Below are positions 10,461 to 22,560 of a stretch of 64,000 bases of DNA, piece by piece. This stretch comes from Salvator merianae. Its lineage: Eukaryota; Chordata; Lepidosauria; Squamata; Teiidae. The stretch covers positions 1,409,658-1,473,657 of the forward strand of contig QVOM02000053.1 in NCBI GenBank assembly GCA_003586115.2, read 5' to 3'. A model generated the notes under the pieces. It saw nothing but the letters and a program-made list of their open reading frames with translations. It had not been told where the DNA came from and made no database searches. The first letter of the stretch is position 1, and each line of letters starts with the position of its first letter. The position numbers and the translations under genes are program-made.

Positions 10461-12269
10461 TAAGTTTTTTGTCTGCTAAATCTCTAGAGCATGGCAGCGT
10501 GATTAGAGGGGTGATTATTGTTAGGGGGGATATATTGGAAGTAAATTCCCAAGCAATACTAGAGATTTATTTCTGGACTGATGTCAACGCAAAATGTTCA
10601 TTAGTACCATTGTGGTGAACAGCATTTCCCATGACTCAGGCCATCACAATTTCATCAAAACAATTAAAATAGTATTACCAGAAAAGTTAGCAACAGTAGA
10701 TCACATAAGATAAAGTGTACGATTCTGGCAGCATCTTCACAGGAAACATAGTGCATTTCCCTGGGAGTATGACATTTTTCTATCCTGATTATTGTTCTCT
10801 GATAGGGTATGCAAATAGAATGAAGTAAGAAAAACATGATCTCTATAAACTATCACTTGATTTCTTTGACTGTGCCACAGAGTGGGAGGGAAGAAGATCT
10901 ATATTTTCTGGTTCTTTCACCAGCTTTGTTGTCTGTTGGCCTTTTTTTTGGAGGGGGGGGGGAAACCTATTTCAGGAAGACAGAATCAAAATCAGTGGGG
11001 CTCCTTCACACAATATCCACAGAGTAAGACTAGATTTCTATTACGATTGTTGGAATTGCCTTTCGTTAATCATGGATCGTGGTCCCTAAAACTGGTGGCA
11101 TAATAGCGATATATTCCACTTGGAGTTTGCTGGAAAATTAATGTTTCTACTTCATTCCTGGAAATTGGCAACCAAAAAACCTGAATGGATATGGAGGGGG
11201 AGATTAAGACGAGAATCTAAGCAAAGCAGATTCTGTCTTTTAAGTCAAATTTATTCCAACAGGATAAGTTAAAAATAATGCTGAATATGTTTCACTTTGG
11301 CTCACTGATTCCCCAAATATTTTGAGATGACGCTGCATTTTTTCACCCGCCATTTACCCTCTATTTTTATTGGAATAAGTTTGCATCCATCTCTTTGTGA
11401 TCTCACTTAATTTAAAGTGCCTCATGCAATATAGTTTGTAATTTGATTGTTATATTGCCGTTTATGGCCCACAGCCTTGTATATACTTTTCTTATAAAAA
11501 GATTTTTTCTTTGACTTACATGCTAAAAATCTGCTATCCCTTTTTTTCTTCCTCCTGGCATTTGCCCCTTCATTTAGGAATTGGTGATTTAGCAGGATTT
11601 TTTAAAAAGAATTCGGCACAATCACAAATTCGGCAACATGCACATATCGTGCGAATTTTGCAACTTTCCAGATTTTGCTTCCTTTCTGTTTGCAAGCTGA
11701 CAGGAATGGGGGCTTGGGATGTGAAGGTGCACAGATATATGTCAACAGAGAGAAGCGGGCATGTGTCTGCCCAGCTTCTGCCCACCCTAGGCTACTCCCC
11801 TGCTGCATCACACACCTTGACCCTGTGCCTTCTGCCCACCCAAATTCTAACCCCCACTGCATCCCATGTTCACCTGAGGTTTCCCTTTCCTAATCCCACC
11901 TCTGAGTGACTGATGACCATGTCTAGCAGGTGGTGGCACCCAGACCAAGCAGGTGCAGGCAACACTGAGGTGGTCAGAGGGCACAAACTCCTGGGGCAGG
12001 TGGCGGGCTATGTCATCCTCCTCCCCATAGGTTGCCTTGGCATTGACTCTAGCGTGCCCCACCCGCCTCTTAGCTTCTTTTCTGCACTCAGGATCCTGAA
12101 CAACTTTTTCAGGGGATCTGATCTCTGAAGACATCACCCTTAGCTTCTGAAGGAGATCTTCAGAACCATTACGTTCGTGGCCCCTTTTCCCCCCCTCCAT
12201 GATTGCATAAATATGGCATTGCCTACTGATAAGCTGAAGGCATACCTGCAGCGATTCAGGAGGAAAATA
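10461..12269. other. Unassigned, largely AT-rich
   Basis: No supported gene. A G-run lies at 10,951-10,961 and a gtgcgaattttgcaac-rich stretch near 11,615-11,670. The LINE-like character of 11,100-11,500 is too faint to call. Confidence 0.3.
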
Positions 12270-12309
12270 AATACATACATACATACATACATACATAAAT
12301 AAATAAATG
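12270..12309. repeat. (ACAT)n then (AAAT)n microsatellite
   Basis: About seven ACAT units flanked by AAAT units. Confidence 0.95.
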
Positions 12310-13325
12310 CAATACAAATTAGCCTGTCCCAGGCATATCCCATAAACTCTTAATACTGCAGAAATTGTACTGCTGTTTTCACTCTCAAGCAAAGTGAATT
12401 TTTTAGTCTTCTCTGGCAATAGAAAACAGACCAAGGTGTTTCTGTCAAACTGATGCTGCTCTAGTTTCTCTAGTTTTCCCTAACTGTTGCTGGAGCGGTT
12501 TTAGGTTTTGCTTTCAGAAATAATCGCAAGCCAAGGGGACCGGCCTTACTGGTCTTGCCCTGGACCCAGGATTTCTATTATACCATCCTGGTTTCTACCT
12601 CGATGTCCCATGTGGAGGGAGAGGAAAATGTACAATGGAAACCACTGAGACCTGCAGGGATTTCCAGGCCGTTCCGGGGTTGGCAGCCCGGAACCGGAAC
12701 AAACGCCACTGGGTGCTCGCGAAAGCCGGCACCTCTTCCGGTGGGTTTTCCCAAGTACAGAACAGCCTGTGGAGAAACGCTAAGCCTATTTGTTTTCGAT
12801 CACATGCTGCAGCATGAAAGTTCATAAAGCCTCCATACCAGATGCAATTATTACTCAGTAAATTAATCATACATAATTACCTACTTTGAATCTAATTCAC
12901 TTGGCTTCCAATTTTGACTAGTCTTCCTTCTTCTTCTCTCCCTTTCTCTCTCTTTCACCTTCTTTCAAAATTACAGGCGATAAACACACGTGCACACCTT
13001 TGAATGTAAGCCATGCAGGTGACTCATGGTTCACACTCTTCCAGGCCCACAACTCCTTTCTTTGCCAGCAAGGAAGCCCCTGGGGAAAGACGGAAGGGTT
13101 TGTTTACAGTTGCGTTGGGAAGCCTATCAGAGTTCCAAGGCTTGAACCTGTAAAGATTGTGGAAAATGAGAGGCGTTCACACGGGAATGCTGGACCCAAA
13201 GAGGACCCAGGACTGAACTGGTCAGCTGATGCCTGTTAGGTTCACTGTCATCCAGAGTTGCAGCTGGAGTGAAATGGGCCCTTGGTGGAAAAAGGAAGAT
13301 GGAGTTCCCCCACTAAGCGGGCTGT

Positions 13326-13443
13326 GGCTGCATCCACTATATTTGGGTATTCTGGGATAAAGCATGGATGTTCCAGGATAGCCATGCTTTATTCCAGAAT
13401 ACCCAAATACAGCGGAACAAACAGACAATCTCTAGATGCAGCC
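13326..13443. mobile_element. Foldback element of about 118 bp
   Basis: The left arm runs 'ggctgcatcca' (13,326-13,336) then 'tatttgggtattctgggata' and 'aagcatgg' to 13,366. The right arm is 'ccatgctttattccagaata' with 'cccaaata' (13,382-13,409) and ends 'tagatgcagcc' at 13,443. The right arm has an extra unpaired block of about 20 bases near its base. The end motif GGCTGCATCCA recurs at other hairpin elements. No target duplication was found. Confidence 0.75.
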
Positions 13444-14059
13444 TGAGAGAAGAACCTGTGTTTTTTTGGATTCCTGAATGATGCAAGACTGTGGACTCAG
13501 TGACCTGAGTGACCCCTGCAACAGTATGATGCTATATGAAAATAACTCTGCACATGTGTGTCATCTTTCATCATCCTCTTGGGTGCTACACTTCCTCTTT
13601 GGGGGCAGCCTGCCGGTGGCCACCCTGGCCTCCCTTCCTGCAAGGGCCACACATGCCCAATGAAAGCGACATGCTGTGGTGGATGAAGAACAGGGGGCTT
13701 CAAGGCAGCCATACAGAGTGGGAACGGTGCCATCGATGGTTTGGAAGACCTTCCACCCAGGACTCAGCTAGCAGGATCCTCTCACAGTTGCAGTTTCCAA
13801 GCCCCACGCAACTGCACTGAAGTAATCTAAGCATGGTCACATGGTTTACTGTGGCCATATTGCCTAGATTCAGCAGTGGAAATTGCTGGGAAGCAATCAG
13901 GTCTGGAAATTGACCCTCCTCGCCAACCCAGCCCCTGGGCATAGGGTGCCAGAGCTGGGTCCACGTTCAATCCCTGCTCAGTCATGAAGCTGAGGGAGGG
14001 GTTCATGTTCTCAGCCAAGGGCCCTCAGCTGCTACTCCGCTGGACTTGTCTCCCATCAT

Positions 14060-14470
14060 TCCACACCTTAAGGATGCCAACCTGTGCCAGGCTGGAATGC
14101 GTTCCACTTGCATGGGATGGGTCCATCTGCAGTAGGACAACCTGTCCTGTTCCAGCTGCTGCCACCAGCTCTGAAGGCAGCGCCAGCTTCAAAGTTGGCA
14201 CTTGGGCTTCCCAGTTCCGGGGGGGAGGGGGCTTTTGGTGATGCACCTTGCTGCACCACCAAAAGGAGCCCACTGTATCCTGGAAAAGAGGTCTACGTGC
14301 CTTCCACATATGGTCCACCATGTGAGACAAGATAAGTAGCATGCCAGTAGACCTCAGTGGTGACGTCTACTGGTAGAATGAGATAGGGCGCTATTTTGGG
14401 TTCCCCTACCCCACTCTATGCTCCATCCGGTGCAGATGGCGTGTTTCAGAGGGGGAGGGGCCTGCACTAT
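14060..14470. mobile_element. Family E element, copy at 14 kb
   Basis: It contains the hairpin 'ccagtagac...gtctactgg' at about 14,344-14,373, the phrase 'caccaccaaaaggagccc', 'cgctattttgggttcccct' and 'atgctccatccggtgcagat', in the order seen at 40.7-41.0 kb. The end 'gaggggcctgcact' resembles the shared GGGCCT..GCACT terminus. Boundaries are approximate. Confidence 0.55.
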
Positions 14471-15435
14471 CCCACAATAGCATGCAGAAGTCCCCCCCTT
14501 AGATGCTTTCCTGAACTGCACGACTGCTAAATGCAGAAATGGCCTTTCTCAATAGGTTGCACAGAAAGAATAAAAAGTTGAGAGAGAAATTATGCTTTGC
14601 ACCCTGAGCAATGCAGGAGAAAGATGGGCCGAAAGTAGGAATTAGTAAGTATAAATAAGAGAACCCAGGATAGTTTCCACTTGCAAACGCCTCTCCTGCT
14701 GTCAGGATAAAGTCATTTAATATTTTCATAGAATTTTGCAGCCAGACTTCACGGCCAACGTGTGCAGTTTCTTGTGTTCCTGGATTTTCATGTATGAACC
14801 ATCTACCAAAACAAAGATACTATAGTCTACACTTCCTATGAGTCACAAATGTCTGTAATCCGAAAATTGAGATAATTGCAAGAAATTATGGTGTGTTTTT
14901 CTCTCTCTGACATCCATCAACACATAATGGCATTGAGGTTGCTGCTTGTCAGTGACTGTAAACCATAACCCAAAACACACAAGACAATTTTTTTTAAAAA
15001 AAATCTTGGCTTGGCTTTTGATTTTTAGCTGCGTTCGCTGGTCCATCTAAAGCAGGCCACAAGCAGAAGAGTTTGTTCCGACTGCCAGGACTTGAGTCCC
15101 AAGATGTGGGAGCAGATACGCCACAAGCCCAGGTTTGCCCAGGGACAAAGCTGTGGATGGGACATACCCGGCGCAGTGACTGCAAGCCCCAGGGCGCTAC
15201 CCAGTGGCGAGGAAGAAGGCGGAGCCGTTCCCCACACCATGTCAGGACCGGGGCAGCTTTCGAGGCCCCGGGGCGAATGCCTGGGAGGGCATTCCGGCAA
15301 CCGCAGGGGTAGGAGAACATGCTAGCGGCCTGAGCAGAGGAGCAGCGAAAGCGGCAGTGAGCCCTGATGGTTCGAAGCATGGTCATATCGCCACTACTCA
15401 AATCCAGGTGGCCCTGTTTGAGTATTGTGCCATTT

Positions 15436-15607
15436 GGGGCCTTTTCACACTTTCCACCTTTCTATGGGTGGTTCCGAACTGGCCGGTATACCAGACCAGC
15501 AAGCATACTAGGAGACTCCCTTCCGCATGCTGGGAGAGCTAAAGGGGCAGGGCCTAAAGGAGCGTGGCCTCCCTTAGACCACACCATCATGTGAAGTGGA
15601 GGCTCCT
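15436..15607. mobile_element. Short element with a GGGGCCTTTTCACACTTT left end
   Basis: The left end is 'ggggccttttcacacttt' (15,436-15,453). The body has 'ggtataccagaccagc' and 'ggagactcccttccgcatgc', matched by a second stretch at 55,203-55,262. The right side has 'aggcctccacttcacatg' on the minus strand, a possible but weak inverted partner. Confidence 0.45.
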
Positions 15608-16311
15608 AGCAGGCTAGCTGGGGCCAAGAAGGGCTTTCTCTTGACACCCTGCAAAGATGCCACCAATAAGCGACATTGGCGAGTGCAGATGACCACGCCA
15701 GAAGCTCCTCGCTGCTGCCCGCTGCCAGGGGTAACAGTGCTGTGTCGGGGTTAAGGGCTTGCCACTTCTCTCCCCTCTCAATAACCTTCTCGACCTCTGC
15801 TGAGCAAGGCCTCTGACCGTACCAGCAGTCGGGTCGGGCAAGACCTGTTTTTAAGGCCAGGTAGTCGGTGTCCTCAGCAAAGAATTCTGCTCTTGGTTTG
15901 TGCACCGAGGAGGGGAGGAAAGGTGCCCCTCTGGCGTGCTCGAGATGATTGCATCTCCACAGCTATATTAAAACCCAGGCCTTCAAAACAATCCACTCTT
16001 GTTTGTACCTGAATGCTCATAAATATGTCTGTTTGCAACACACTGGCATCCAGCCTAGATCTTCTCTTCGCAGCCCGGGCACTCCCTTAAGCTGTGCAAT
16101 GCGTCTCTCTCTGTCAAAAACAGGCATCTTTGCATGCAAAGAATATTTCTCTAAATCTGAGACCTTCGGAGAGCAGGGGGGGGAATGACCACTGACCGCA
16201 TGGAATTCCAAGATACTTCCCCTTGCTTGCTTGTCCAAATGCTCATTCCTTCTACTTGCTGCATTGGAAAGCGAAGGGCAACTAATTTAGGGGGCTCAGA
16301 AGTCCAAAGCA

Positions 16312-16590
16312 AAGGCTGTCTGGGCCCATTTTAGATTTTCGCACCTCAAGGTGTGTCTCCGTTTTGCCGGTGGGAGATACCGTATGCCAACAGAAGTCCA
16401 CTTGTGGATCTCTTTGGAAATCTCTGCCAGTGGAACAGGATAAGGGCCATTTCGTTGCCCTGTCCCAGTCCACGGCCTCATCCAAAGTGGACAGGCCACT
16501 TTGAGGGGGGTCATGTGGACATCAGGCCCTTGGACTGCTCCAGCCCACCCCGTGGTCCAGTAGACCACCAAGCGGAGAAAGGGCCTAAGT
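16312..16590. mobile_element. Probable family E-related TIR element
   Basis: The right end 'gagaaagggcctaag' (16,575-16,589) is the inverted GGGCCTTTC terminus, preceded by 'gtggtccagtagaccacc', itself a hairpin (ggtccagtagacc). The left boundary near 'ctgtctgggcccattt' is uncertain. Confidence 0.35.
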
Positions 16591-18120
16591 TATCAAATTT
16601 TCAACGTCCTGTTTAACACAGTGTTCTGTTCTGGCTATGTGTCACAGGAGCTTTGTTTGAAAAAGGAACGTTTCCAGACTCCAGCAGCGTGTGGCAAAGA
16701 AAGCGACCCCAGTGCGAGTGCAAAGATCGCAAAGTTGGCCCAGAGGTGGCATCTGGGGTGTGAAAATGTGGCAATTCCACTTTTGTTCTGCCACATGTTC
16801 AACGCTGCCCTCTAATATTTGGCTGAGAAGAAAGAGTTCAGCCTGGTCCTTTCTCTGTTTCACTGGTGCATTTCACCGATTGCTTTTATAGCCTGCCCGT
16901 TGCCGAGTGGTTCCAGGTGAAAACGACAATGGCAGCAGATTAAATCCGTTAAAGCCTAATTTAAAATAACCGGATCACTACTTTGAACAGTAAAAACAAT
17001 GACACACCAAAAATAACGGGGCATTAAGTGCAGTTATTTGCACTCAACTCACCGACAATCCCACAACCTCTGCACACGGACCTAACTGTGCAAACATGGC
17101 ATGCTCAGTGGCTCTTCTGTGACAGGTAAAATCCAGCGAGGGACAGCACGCACTGGCAGCTTGGCAAGGGTATGCCATATGGATGGTGCTGGAACTCTGT
17201 GCCACCCAGTGCAAACTCCAGTCTGAACAGCGTTCAAGATCATTCCAGCGCTGGTAAACTGATAAAAATGTAAAACTGATATGATTACTATGTTTGTCTT
17301 TCAGGTTCCCCAAGACTCTGCTTGTTTCTGCTGCAAGGGACCAACAGGTCTGGTGATGCTCACAGGAAATATGGAATGTTTATAATCACTCCATAGCTGG
17401 CCCCACCATCAAGAGGGCTGATTTCAATCAGCTGATTTTAGAACGCTGGTAACTAATCATTACTAGGGAAGCATCAAATGGCACCTCCTTAAGTTGGATC
17501 TCAGGTTTCCTCTCCCATCGTGAGACAGTTACGCCGTCCCATTAGTTTTATGGTTATTTTTATTGCCATTTTATTTGATGGGTGCCTAACAGGTTTATCT
17601 TTGCTTGGGGTTCTTTTACGACTTTATAAATGCCCTGATGAGCCAAGAGGAACCATTAGTCCAGATTAGGAAGTCAGGGTGAGTGCCAGTGTGTGTTGAG
17701 CTACGGAGTCCGATCCAGCAGACGAGGAAAACCCCAGGGCCATTTGTCAAGCGGGGAGGGGGGCTTCCCCCACCCCCTCTATTGAAGCAGAAGGCAGGGG
17801 GGCCAAGGACAGGGCCCCTAACCCCACGGCAGCAGGGAGGTGAAGGTCTCAGCAAGCATTTCAACCTGCTCCTTCACTAGACTGCTTTAATGGCGGCTGC
17901 GGTGGACGCTGTGCTTTTCCTCCATTTCGATAGCCCGGTGAAAAGGGCAGTATTGAGCAGTCACGGCGCCCTCCGTGTGCCATAAGGGTGCTACGTGGTT
18001 TGGCTTCTGGGCAGAGCTGACTGGGCCCCCGCGGTGCACCTGAAGCTTCCTGTGTGGAAGAGGAAATCCAGAATCTTCCCAGCAAAGCAGATCCTTGCAG
18101 CTAGAATGGCCTAAGCACAA
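16591..18120. other. Unassigned sequence
   Basis: No gene or named repeat. Short G-rich and C-rich runs are at about 17,750-17,790. Open frames there are low-complexity. Confidence 0.3.
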
Positions 18121-18440
18121 AAACGGAAAGGGGATAATAGACCTATGGTAGATGACAGGTTGATTAAAATGATGCACCTCGCTGATAGGTTTGTTAGAAA
18201 CTGGGAACCCTTTATTGATTTTTTGCAAGAATTAGAGAATGAATTTGTCATTGCTGGATTCGAAGAGGAAAGGAGACAGGTCGGAAGAAGAAGGGAACTG
18301 AGAAACCAGGAGGGGCAAGAAATATGAAATCTAAAAGAAACTTTTGAAGAAGGAGGAAGTCAACATACAATGAATAAAGATTAATGTATGGATGCACCCG
18401 CTTGGGAATAACACATGTTTTATATAATTTTAAAAAGATC
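18121..18440 (+). pseudogene. L1-like LINE ORF2 C-terminus and 3' UTR
   Basis: The plus strand encodes 'FVRNWEPFIDFLQELENEF' (about 18,189-18,245), resembling the W.PFIDF.. end of L1 ORF2 proteins, followed by a charged tail and a stop at 18,325-18,327. The 3' UTR that follows (aaacttttgaagaaggagga, then aatgaataaagatta) is shared with 560-690. The rest of the element is missing. Confidence 0.55.
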
Positions 18441-18458
18441 AGATCCTACACAGCCTGA

Positions 18459-18493
18459 CACTGGACACTGGACACTGGACACTGGACACTGGA
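18459..18493. repeat. Five tandem copies of CACTGGA
   Basis: A perfect 7-bp unit repeated five times directly downstream of the L1-like tail. Confidence 0.95.
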
Positions 18494-18674
18494 AAGTTAG
18501 ACTGAGATTCATTGAAAATCCATTACCTCCTGCAAGTCCTGAAATACCGAAGCAAATATATTTGGTAGCTGAGTGGTTGCTGTTATGCCAGGAAATTCAG
18601 ACCTGGTTCTGCACCACAAATTCAACATGTATCCACAGTTCAGCCCCCAGCAGCAATATGAGCCCCTCTTCAAG

Positions 18675-18766
18675 GGCTGCATCCACACATTTTCTGGCCT
18701 TTAATGTGGATTAAGGCATCAGCATGTGGACGCTACCACCTCTAAGCTGCTTTTCAGCCAATTTTT
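18675..18766. mobile_element. Family G foldback element, single arm
   Basis: It begins 'ggctgcatccacacatttt', continues 'ctggcctttaatgtggatta' and ends 'cacctctaagctgctttt'. That is one arm of the palindromic element at 57,451-57,608 and 24,834-25,012. The opposite arm is absent. An A/T-rich run follows. Confidence 0.65.
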
Positions 18767-19598
18767 TTTTTTTTTTATTGGCATGCAGGTGAAAGCAAAG
18801 TTTGCTGGAAGGTTTACAAGAAGAAAATGGGCTTAAGGTATTTTGCTTGCTCCAAGATTCCACACAATACCTTCAGTTTGTGCACAATATTTTTTTATTC
18901 CTTGAACTCTTGAGAAATAAAACCCTTCAGTTCTGACCCTTCCTTTCAAGGGCTCTGTCCTAAATTGAGAACCCTTGCAGATTTCTCACACTACTTCAGT
19001 CTGAAGTGACTCATAAGGAACTTTTGGAACAAGGAGTGCAAACAATTATGAAAGGAAGGTCAGTGAACGACTCTTTCAAGCCTGAGCATGCCCCATTGTT
19101 GTCGGCACATAAACAATGCTCCCCAGATGCCTGTGGTTGTAGAGGAATGGCGAATGCTTTCCACAGCCTTGTCAGGGTTTGCTGACTTGCAACATTGGAT
19201 GCAGGAGCACCATTGCAGGTCTGGTTGGTTGCCTGGAGGTTAAAACAGGAAGGAAGCGATGTTCCACTTCTATATTCCAAGTCAAAACTGGTTTTGCAGA
19301 ATGCGGTATTTTAAGGAGCTTACGAATTGTCGTTTTAGAGCAGGGCGTGGCCTACAGTTCTGACCAGGGAGATGTATGATTTTGGGAAGACGACTCATAT
19401 GGAGGAGGCTCCTTTTGCTAAGGGTCGGGGAGCTGTTGCCCAGAAAGGGAACCATTTTCAGTCATGGGCCGTGCACTATCCAAGCCTCCCAGGGTTCCTA
19501 CATTGATGAGAAGAAACTAGCAAGGATACTTCCCCAGGACTATTACAGAAGAAACTTTACTGGAGAGCATGGCTTCTTAAGGTTTAGTTGTACCCGAA

Positions 19599-19760
19599 GG
19601 GGATGTGCATGAACCATTAGAAGCAGTTCGGTTCCTCTGCGAATCCTCCTGGTTTGGCCATGCCAAGCTGGGGGCAAATGGCCAGTGACATTCAGCTCCA
19701 AACTGATTCAAGCCCAGTTCTTTCTGCACCAGTTCAGCAGTTTGGTGACATTCAGCCATA
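19599..19760. mobile_element. hAT-like element arm, GGTTC/GAACC-rich
   Basis: It starts 'ggggatgtgcatgaacc' and has 'agcagttcggttcctctgcg', 'ccagttc' and 'gttcagcagtttggtgaca'. The GGGATGTGC end and the GAACC-rich content resemble 6,484-6,842. No partner terminus found. Confidence 0.4.
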
Positions 19761-20454
19761 AGGCTGAAGAAAAAAGAGACTATTTTTTTCCCGTCCTGAC
19801 TGGCTCATTTTAAAGAGCTTGCTGGTAGTGGAAACATCCTGATGATTGACAGACTGGTTTAAGGGAGGAAGAAGGACAGAAACGGGGAAAATTTGTTTGA
19901 GTTCCCATGTTTCCATACAGAGTGGACTGTAGGTATCCGCCAGCATGATCTAACCAAGTTTGGAACGCCTAAGGCCTGCACACAAGGAAAAATGAGGTTT
20001 TCGGTTCCCCCTAGCCAAGGTTCTCAATGCTGAACTGTGAACCAGCCTGTGATAAGCTTCTGATATATGAGGCTTCTTTACTATTTACAATTCTTTGGGG
20101 GGGGGGGGCTATCTACACACCTTGCTTTGCATCAGTGTCTGCTGTGGAGAAATCACGCAAAATGTGAAATTCCGTGTCCAATGTGCAGTATTTTCCTTCC
20201 AATTCACGTTTTCTGCAGCGTGCTTTCTTCCACACAGGAAGCATGCTGCTTCTTCTAACGTGTTGTTTTTTAGGTGTGCCCATATTGTAGATTTATAGAG
20301 GCTGGATGTGGCTGTTCCAGGGAAGGGTGAGAGAGCATTTCCTTATTATTATTTTTTCTTGACAAACCCACCAATCATTTAGGGCAGGATGGGATTCCAG
20401 CCCCATGTTTGCAAGTGATTGTGGGAGGAAATGGGTTCCTACCTTTAGATTTTT

Positions 20455-20502
20455 CCCTCCCTCCCTCCCTCCCTCCTTCCCTTCCTTCCTTCTTTCCTTC
20501 AT
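20455..20502. repeat. (CCCT)n/(CTTC)n pyrimidine tract
   Basis: Five to six CCCT units passing into CTTC units. Confidence 0.92.
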
Positions 20503-20654
20503 TTTGCAGTTTTATGAAGAAGTGCTCTTTTGGACCTTCTTGCCAAGCTATATAACCTTGCTGTCAAAACTGATTTCACTGCAGCAAACCTAACTATAAA
20601 ACAGGAGCAGGGGAAGTAAAAATACATAGGTGCAGAAATTTACCTGTTCAATAA

Positions 20655-20935
20655 CAGATTTGCCCAGGACCACTTTTGCACAGGAACAGAGATGTGCAGA
20701 TAAACTTTTGTGCAAGTGCAGAGAACAGGAAAAAGGAAGAGAACTTTTACGCAAGAGCAGAGAACAGAAGAAGAGAGCAGAGGCAAACCTAATTATAACT
20801 GCATGAACAAGGGCAGAGGAAACATGCAATTGGATGGGACTAAAAATATGTGGAGGAACATTTCTGCTCAGAAACAAATTTGCACAGGAACAGAGATGCA
20901 CAGGAGCACTTTTCCAAGGAGCAGACAACAGAAAA
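20655..20935. repeat. Degenerate repeat of a GCACAGGAACAGAG motif
   Basis: The 20-base word 'tttgcacaggaacagagatg' is found exactly at 20,675-20,694 and 20,879-20,898. Between and around these are many partial copies (gtgcaagtgcagagaacag, acgcaagagcagagaacag, agagcagaggc). It looks like a decayed minisatellite or an internally repetitive element. Frames across it give repetitive peptides without a known domain. Confidence 0.55.
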
Positions 20936-22329
20936 GGGGAGGTTGTGTGGACCATTCGTTTACAGCGGTGTGGAGGATCCTTAGATTGAATGTAGTAGGG
21001 GCAGAGCAACCCTCTGCACATTAGGTACCGGCCTTCTCTTAGTGTGCCACAAAAGCAAACACACTGCATGTGCATTATCTGTTTTTGGTCTATTTTCTCC
21101 TGATGTGAAGTGCAAGCAGATTCCTTTTGAAGTAAGAGGTGAGGCTTGTGTGCAGCTAAGCGGTTCCATAAATCTTAATTTAAAAAGCATTAGTGGTGGC
21201 AAGAGTTGACGAGTTGTTCCTAATCAGCCTGGGATCTGACAAGGATCAATACTGGGTGAGTCTGAAGCAACAGAGGAGTTGTGATCAAATGACCTTCACT
21301 TTGATCTTGTCCTCTCCTGACATTGCTCCAGAATCCCTGAATGAATTCTCTTCTCTATGTTGTAGCAAGTCTTCATACGTGCGTCTCAGCCGCAATGCAT
21401 GAAGTCCCTCTTGTATCCCATCTCAAGCCACTCAGAAAAACTACAAGGGAACAAAAGAAGAAGAGAAAGAGGAGGTAGGACATGTAATCATGGGGGTAGC
21501 TACCATCGACCAAACTTTTGCAAGGGGGCCAACAGGCAGGCGATGCTCCATCGTGTCAAGCAGTCAAGGAGCAGGCAGGCACCTCGGTTGTGGTACGTGC
21601 AAAGGGACCACAATAAGCACTCGGAGGTGTCACAACAGTCTTGTCTTTGTGCGGAAAAACACAGGGCACCTCCTTGGCTACAGATCAATCTGTGGTTGAT
21701 TATCCGTCTGATGCTTTGTTCTTTTCATCCGAATCCAGCGACGCCTGCCCTGGGAGCACCTCCCACACATGTACGACATAATCTAGCACAGACATCATCG
21801 ATACTCCCGTATCAGTCTTGAAGTACCACACAAATCCTTCCGTCTGGAGGAGCAAACAAACTGGGCCAGAGGGAGCTCATGGGAGTTGCACTGCAGAGCA
21901 GCCTGGAGCCCAGGCGGGTTCTGCACGATGGTGGCTCTGGCTGCAGCCCTGAAGTGTGCTGTTCACATGCTCTACCCCCTACTCTGAGCCATGGAAAGGT
22001 CACAGCTCTCACTGTTTCAGAAAGCACAGGAAATGACCCCAGAAGTTTAACTCCCTCGCTATCATGCTGACTTTCCCGTCCTCTGCCAAAAGACACAGGC
22101 AGAAACATCGATACCGGGGGATGTACGTTCCCTGGCTTCAATGTTTTGCCCCCAGGAGCATAGCAGGTGTGCAGACAGCGTGCAGACGTGGCAGTGCTTG
22201 AGAATGTGGTGACTGAAGATCCTTCCGGGAGTGGTTTTCACTTAGTGTGCTGCTTCAGACTGAGAATTTTGCTTGCTGTGCTGCGAGCCATTTTCCTTAC
22301 CTTTGCAAAACGCCAGCAATCTCCAGACA
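20936..22329. other. Unassigned sequence
   Basis: I see no supported gene or repeat. A few open frames of up to about 140 codons overlap in several frames and both strands, with no recognisable domain. Confidence 0.3.
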
Positions 22330-22560
22330 CACACTGGCGTTATCAACACCACCATCATCACCAAGAACAACCATCTTTGGCCCACTGCTGGATGAGGGTC
22401 TTCCAAGCTTCTTCCACACACACCCGTCCTAGGCAGTTATTTTCCATCATCCACTGACGTGCCGTTTTAAATTTAATCCATCCATTTAAACCATTTTTAG
22501 CCCACAGCTCTTCTATGACTCCCTGTCCCAGGTAGTAATTCACTGACATCCTTTTTTATT
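22330..22560 (-). pseudogene. Probable RTE-type LINE ORF C-terminus with trinucleotide tail
   Basis: On the minus strand it reads 'LWAKNGLNGWIKFKTARQW' and then 'EEAWKTLIQQWAKDG' before a stop, followed by a GAT/GGT trinucleotide tail (plus strand 22,345-22,362). The EEAF..QQWA.DG ending and a short trinucleotide tail are features I associate with RTE-group LINEs. Only about 60 codons remain, so the family call is tentative. Confidence 0.45.

Noticed and set aside
11847..12434. 195-codon minus-strand open frame
   Set aside because: It reads through the (ACAT)n tract and has no domain.
20590..21075. 161-codon minus-strand Cys/Leu-rich frame as a membrane protein
   Set aside because: Its repetitive composition comes from the decayed GCACAGGAACAGAG repeat.
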